This document shows positions 60,918-64,000 of a DNA stretch of 64,000 nucleotides, one piece after another. The notes under the pieces are model-generated. The model worked only from the letters and a program-made list of their open reading frames with translations. It was not told the DNA's origin and ran no database searches. The position numbers and the translations under genes are program-made. How positions within the stretch are numbered: the first letter of the stretch is position 1; each line of letters begins with the position of its first letter. The stretch comes from Thermodesulfovibrio sp. 3462-1 (GTDB lineage: Bacteria; Nitrospirota; Thermodesulfovibrionia; Thermodesulfovibrionales; Thermodesulfovibrionaceae), in the NCBI RefSeq assembly GCF_040451425.1, contig NZ_CP144374.1, forward strand, positions 1,466,501-1,530,500, given 5' to 3'.

Positions 60918-62076
60918 ATGTTTATTAAGATTCTTCATACAGAGTCCTCGCCTGGATGGGGTGGGCAAGAAAACAGAATTCTTAACGAATCAATAGGGTT
61001 ACAGAAACTTGGAGCAAAGGTTTACATTTTGTGCCAGCCTGAAAGCAAGCTTGCTGAGAAAGCCAAAGAAGCTGGAATTGAGGTTTTCACATCTCCGATG
61101 CGAAAAAGTTACGATCTTAAAGCAATTTACAACACAGCAAGGCTAATAAATAAATTAAATATTGATGTTGTGAACACCCATAGTGGGAAAGACAGCTACA
61201 TTGGAGGATTTGCTGGTAAATTATCAAAAAAACTCCACTAATTGTCCGAACAAGACATCTTGCATTACCTATAACATCAACATTTTCATATAAATATCTT
61301 TCAGATTTTGTTGTCACAGTAAGTGAGTATGTAAGACAATATTTAATTCAAAAAGCGCAGCACGCGCTGAGCCTTTTTTTTTTGAAAAAACGTATGTAAG
61401 ACAATATTTAATTCAAAAAGGCATTCCTGAAAAAAAAGTTTTTGCAGTTCCAACAGGCATTGATTTAGAAAAATTCAATCCTGGTAAAGTTAAAGGCACA
61501 CTTAAAAAAGAGCTTGGACTAAATCAAGACACTCCTTTAATAGCGACAGTGGCAGTATTAAGGAAGAAAAAAGGGCACCATATCTTAATTGCTTAATTGA
61601 GGCAATTCCATATGTTTTAAAAAAATTTCCAGAGGCTGTTTTTGTTGGAGAAGGACCTCAAAGGAAAAACATAGAAGAAAAAAATTAAAAGACACGGTCT
61701 TTCAAAAAATGTTATCATGCTCGGGCATAGAGAAGATATCCCGCAAATCTTGAGCTCAATTGATTTATTTGTTCTTCCAACACTTCAGGAAGCTCTTGGA
61801 ACATCTTTTATTGAAGCAATGGCAATGGGAAAACCAGTAATTGGTTCTAATATTGACGGTGTCAGAGAGGTTATTGATAACGGATTAAATGGATATCTTG
61901 TTCCTCCAGAAGCTCCTGTGGTTTTAGCAGAAAAAATTATAGATCTTCTTTCTAACAGAGGAAAGGCAAAGGAGTTTGGAGTTCATGGAAGGGAAAAAGT
62001 TGAAAATAAATACACTATTGAAAAAATGTGCAATGGAATGCTTGAAGTATATTTAAAGCATTTAAAAAAACTTTAA
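60918..62076 (+). pseudogene. GT4-family glycosyltransferase, disrupted at four sites
   Basis: The ATG at 60918 begins FIKILHTESSPGWGGQENRI. The gene aligns to its end with the intact paralogue at 53331. Breaks: a 7-A run at 61226-61232 (one A too few; next frame TPLIVRTRHLALPI); a 65-base duplication-insertion at 61327-61420 (not a multiple of 3); an 8-base tandem duplication CTTAATTG at 61584-61599 (removing one copy restores HHILIEAIPYVL); and a 7-A run at 61678-61684 (one A too many). The last frame holds MLGHREDIPQIL to the end. With so many lesions it is a true pseudogene. Confidence 0.92.
61327..61420 (+). repeat. 29-bp direct repeat flanking a 36-bp insert
   Basis: The 29 bases starting GTATGTAAGACAATATTTAA occur at 61327-61355 and at 61392-61420. 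The 36 bases between include CAGCACGCGCTG and a run of T. The first copy is the native coding sequence (YVRQYLIQK) and the second continues it (YVRQYLIQKGIPEKK), so deletion of 65 bases rebuilds the gene. Confidence 0.95.
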
Positions 62077-62355
62077 AAATCCAATAAGAATACCTGTCTG
62101 GGCAATTAAAAATCCTGCAACCCATTTAATAATGTCAACCTTAAATTGAGCAAGTTTTATTTCCATGTTTGCTTCAACTTCTCTGATTCTTGCTTCAACT
62201 TCCTTAATTCTCAATTCAACTTCTTTTATATCTCTTTTTGTAGCAAGATCATCTTTTATTTCTCTCTCAAATTCTTTAAAAAATTCAATAAATGCATCTG
62301 TTGCTTCTTCTCCGAGTCGCTCTCTTACAGATTTTGGCAGGGTTAAAACTGGCAT
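62062..62355 (-). CDS. DUF1640-like coiled-coil protein with C-terminal membrane helix
   Basis: This 97-residue protein has an N-terminal helical part (KSVRERLGEEATDAFIEFFK), a coiled coil with repeated KEVELRIKEVEARIREVEAN heptads (about 44-66), and a C-terminal transmembrane helix (about 75-97). Proteins of this pattern are frequent in Thermodesulfovibrio-like and Aquificales genomes with no known function. It is a single-gene unit, convergent with the glycosyltransferase pseudogene (15-base overlap), and has a promoter 5 bases before the ATG. Confidence 0.75.
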   Translation of the reverse strand: MPVLTLPKSVRERLGEEATDAFIEFFKEFEREIKDDLATKRDIKEVELRIKEVEARIREVEANMEIKLAQFKVDIIKWVAGFLIAQTGILIGFLKFF

Positions 62356-62360
62356 GTTTC

Positions 62361-62390
62361 ATTATAATAAAATTTTGAAAATAATGGCAA
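62361..62390 (-). promoter_or_regulatory. Predicted promoter of the coiled-coil protein gene, leaderless layout
   Basis: Minus strand: TTGCCA (62385-62390), 18-base spacer, TATAAT (62361-62366), then only 5 bases (GAAAC) to the ATG at 62355. Transcription would begin at the start codon itself. Confidence 0.6.
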
Positions 62391-62430
62391 TCTTACCAAA
62401 AATTTTTTATATTTTGTTAAAATACTTACC

Positions 62431-63258
62431 ATGATTACTGGAAAAACAAAAATAATTGGGATATTCGCTGATCCCGTTGAGCATACCTTGTCTCCTTCAA
62501 TTCATAATGAAGCTTTTCAATATCTCGGGCTTAACTATTGTTATGTGCCATTCCATGTAAAAAAAGAATATTTAAAAGATGCTATTTTTGCCATCAAAGC
62601 TTTGAACATAAAGGGTGTGAATATAACAGTTCCCCACAAAGAAGCAGTCATTAAATATCTTGACGAAGTTTCAGATGAAGCTAAATATATTGGAGCAGTC
62701 AATACAATTTTAAATAATGAAGAAACTCTGAAAGGGTTCAATACAGATGCAAAGGGCTTTGTTTTGTCACTTAAGAATGAAAAGATACTGATTAAAGATA
62801 AAATTTTTCTGGTGCTTGGTGCAGGAGGTGCTGCAAAAGCCATAGTTTACGGAATTTTAAAAGAAGGTGGAAGAGTTTACATTTATAATAGAACTCTGGC
62901 TAAAGCCATGGCAATAAAAGAAAGGTTTAGTAACTTAGGATTTATAGAGGTAGTAAGCATCATTGACAAATCTGTTACTGAAAAAGTACAGACAATAGTA
63001 AATGCCACTTCTCTTGGGTTAAAAAAGGATGATCCGATGCCTCTAAGCCCTGAATTATTAAAATCCGAGCATGTATACTGTGATATTGTTTATCCTGAAA
63101 CTCATTTAATGAAAGAAGCAGAAAAAATTGGATGCAAAGTTATTGGAGGCACTGGAATGCTACTGTGGCAGGCCGTAGCTGCCTTTGAAATATGGACTGG
63201 GCTGCAGGCTCCTGTCGAGATCATGAAAAAAACTCTGAATAAAGTATTGACAAAATAG
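62431..63258 (+). CDS. aroE: Shikimate dehydrogenase
   Basis: This 275-residue NADPH enzyme reduces 3-dehydroshikimate. It has [20 protein letters not shown] (Ser-x-Ser substrate contacts), [10 protein letters not shown] with the catalytic Lys (about 66), GFNTDAKGF with Asp, the Rossmann [12 protein letters not shown] (about 129-140) and [19 protein letters not shown] (in part). A TAAAAT (62418-62423) lies 7 bases before the ATG and no ribosome-binding site is present, so it may also be leaderless, though without a clear -35. Confidence 0.96.
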   Translation: MITGKTKIIGIFADPVEHTLSPSIHNEAFQYLGLNYCYVPFHVKKEYLKDAIFAIKALNIKGVNITVPHKEAVIKYLDEVSDEAKYIGAVNTILNNEETLKGFNTDAKGFVLSLKNEKILIKDKIFLVLGAGGAAKAIVYGILKEGGRVYIYNRTLAKAMAIKERFSNLGFIEVVSIIDKSVTEKVQTIVNATSLGLKKDDPMPLSPELLKSEHVYCDIVYPETHLMKEAEKIGCKVIGGTGMLLWQAVAAFEIWTGLQAPVEIMKKTLNKVLTK

Positions 63259-63275
63259 TAATTTTGTAGTATAAA
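63247..63275 (+). promoter_or_regulatory. Predicted promoter of pilM, leaderless layout
   Basis: TTGACA (63247-63252, inside the last codons of aroE), a 17-base spacer and TATAAA (63270-63275) precede the pilM ATG by 9 bases. The interval ACTTAAAAA has no ribosome-binding site. Confidence 0.65.
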
Positions 63276-63284
63276 ACTTAAAAA

Positions 63285-64000
63285 ATGATTCTTGGCATAG
63301 AAATAGAAACTTCTTCTATCAGGGTTGCTTACATAGGGAAAAAGTATGAACTGACTGAGTGGGAGATCTTTGAACTTCCTGAAGGAGCAATCGGTTCTGA
63401 AGGAATAATTGATACTGACAGTGTTGTAAAAACTCTTATAAAAATCCCGTCTAAATTTAATTTGAAAAATCCAAAAGCAGCATTCGCAGTTTCAGGACCT
63501 GCCTACACAGCAGTAAGAATAATTCAGGTTCCTTTTATTGATAAAGATGAAATTACTTTAAATCTTCCAATGGAACTTGACAAATACATTCCATTTAATG
63601 CGAAAGAAGTTTACTATGACTTTCACATACTTGAAGCAGTAAAAGATAAAAATTTAACAGAACTTCTTGTAGCAGTGGCAAACAGGCAGATTGTAACCGA
63701 ATATGTTAATGTTTTTGAAAAAGCAGGCATAACTCCTCAGGTTGTAGATATTGGAGCCTTAGCTCTTTATAATGTATATGAATTGAATTACAGAGAGACT
63801 GACACCACTCTTATTGTAAATGTTGGAGAAAATGTTATTAACTTCATTATTGCCAGAGATGATAAACCTCTTTATGTAAGAGATAGCACAATTACTTTCA
63901 AGATTAACATACATGAAGCTCAGGAAGAAGAAATAAGGAATTTTGCAGATGATATTTCTGCAGAAATCTACAGGCAAATTGAATACTTTAAATCTTTTTT
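63285..64000 (+). CDS. pilM: Type IV pilus assembly protein PilM (3' part outside window)
   Basis: The first 238 codons or so of an actin-like ATPase that binds PilN at the inner face of the cytoplasmic membrane. The N-terminal phosphate-1 motif is GIEIETSSIRVAYI; VSGPAYTAVRIIQVPFIDKDE (in part) and the PilM hallmark ELDKYIPFNAKEVYYDFHIL (in part) follow, then DIGALALYNVYE and LIVNVGENVINFIIARD. Pilus genes pilN, pilO and pilQ are expected downstream. The ATG is set by the conserved MILGIE start. Confidence 0.88.
   Translation, partial: MILGIEIETSSIRVAYIGKKYELTEWEIFELPEGAIGSEGIIDTDSVVKTLIKIPSKFNLKNPKAAFAVSGPAYTAVRIIQVPFIDKDEITLNLPMELDKYIPFNAKEVYYDFHILEAVKDKNLTELLVAVANRQIVTEYVNVFEKAGITPQVVDIGALALYNVYELNYRETDTTLIVNVGENVINFIIARDDKPLYVRDSTITFKINIHEAQEEEIRNFADDISAEIYRQIEYFKSF

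Noticed and set aside
1-64000. rRNA, tRNA, transposase or prophage genes
   Set aside because: None was recognised on either strand. The XerC-type recombinase is in a housekeeping operon, not in a mobile-element setting.

Overview
The window looks like a chromosomal segment of an AT-rich, Gram-negative (diderm) thermophile of the Nitrospirota, most like a Thermodesulfovibrio-type sulfate reducer. This is inferred from the gene mix, not from a search. It holds an LptD-type outer-membrane LPS assembly protein and an O-antigen cluster, hydrogenase maturation genes (hypA, hypB, hypE), a lactate permease, an FmdE-family protein of the kind common in anaerobes, selA, an archaeal-type NrpR regulator, and Lys/Glu/Ile-rich proteins. 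No rRNA, tRNA, CRISPR array or complete insertion sequence was seen.

Layout. 1-3030 (minus): ino1, a phosphatidylinositol-type synthase, two small envelope proteins, hypA and hypB. 3157-8690 (plus): xerC-hslV-hslU, then an RlpA/SPOR lipoprotein, an FmdE-like protein, a RumA-family rRNA methyltransferase and a cupin. 8707-9279 (minus): a secreted DJ-1/PfpI protein. 9495-13222 (plus): greA, pyrK, pyrD, a SAM hydroxide adenosyltransferase and hsp33. 13209-30502 (minus): a very long, tightly packed run headed by trpB (trpB-trpA-accD-folC-lptD-truB-purB-EF-G paralogue-argH-lipoprotein-hypE-surA-like-rluB-truD-ligD PE domain). 30642-39245 (minus): pgpA-thpR-recA-recX-lipoprotein-alaS-small helical protein-selA-dgt-acpS. 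39246-39471: a divergent control region with two good promoters and a structured element between them. 39484-45272: cheW (plus), then minus-strand genes for two periplasmic proteins, ksgA, a LolB-like lipoprotein, radA and lactate permease. 45385-50091 (plus): nrpR, a DHH-CBS-nucleotidyltransferase fusion and a Trp-rich repeat nuclease-like protein. 50093-62076 (plus): an LPS/O-antigen cluster (deacetylase, GT4 and GT9 glycosyltransferases, asnB-type amidotransferase, O-antigen ligase), visibly degraded in places. 62062-64000: a coiled-coil membrane protein, aroE and the start of pilM.

The most notable signals are: (1) a recurrent promoter layout in which the -10 box lies only 5 to 9 bases before the start codon and no ribosome-binding site exists, suggesting leaderless mRNAs for xerC, the PfpI gene, trpB, pgpA (GTG start), the 62355 gene and pilM; (2) dispersed palindromic repeats inserted in frame in a heptosyltransferase-like gene and forming the 5' end of a lipoprotein gene; (3) frameshifts at A-tracts in glycan genes, plus a glycosyltransferase pseudogene carrying a 29-bp direct repeat and an 8-bp tandem duplication; (4) an EF-G paralogue whose Walker A lysine is asparagine; (5) a sigma-54-like promoter with two upstream palindromes before a Spy/ZraP-like gene; and (6) an unassigned structured element at 39293-39368.
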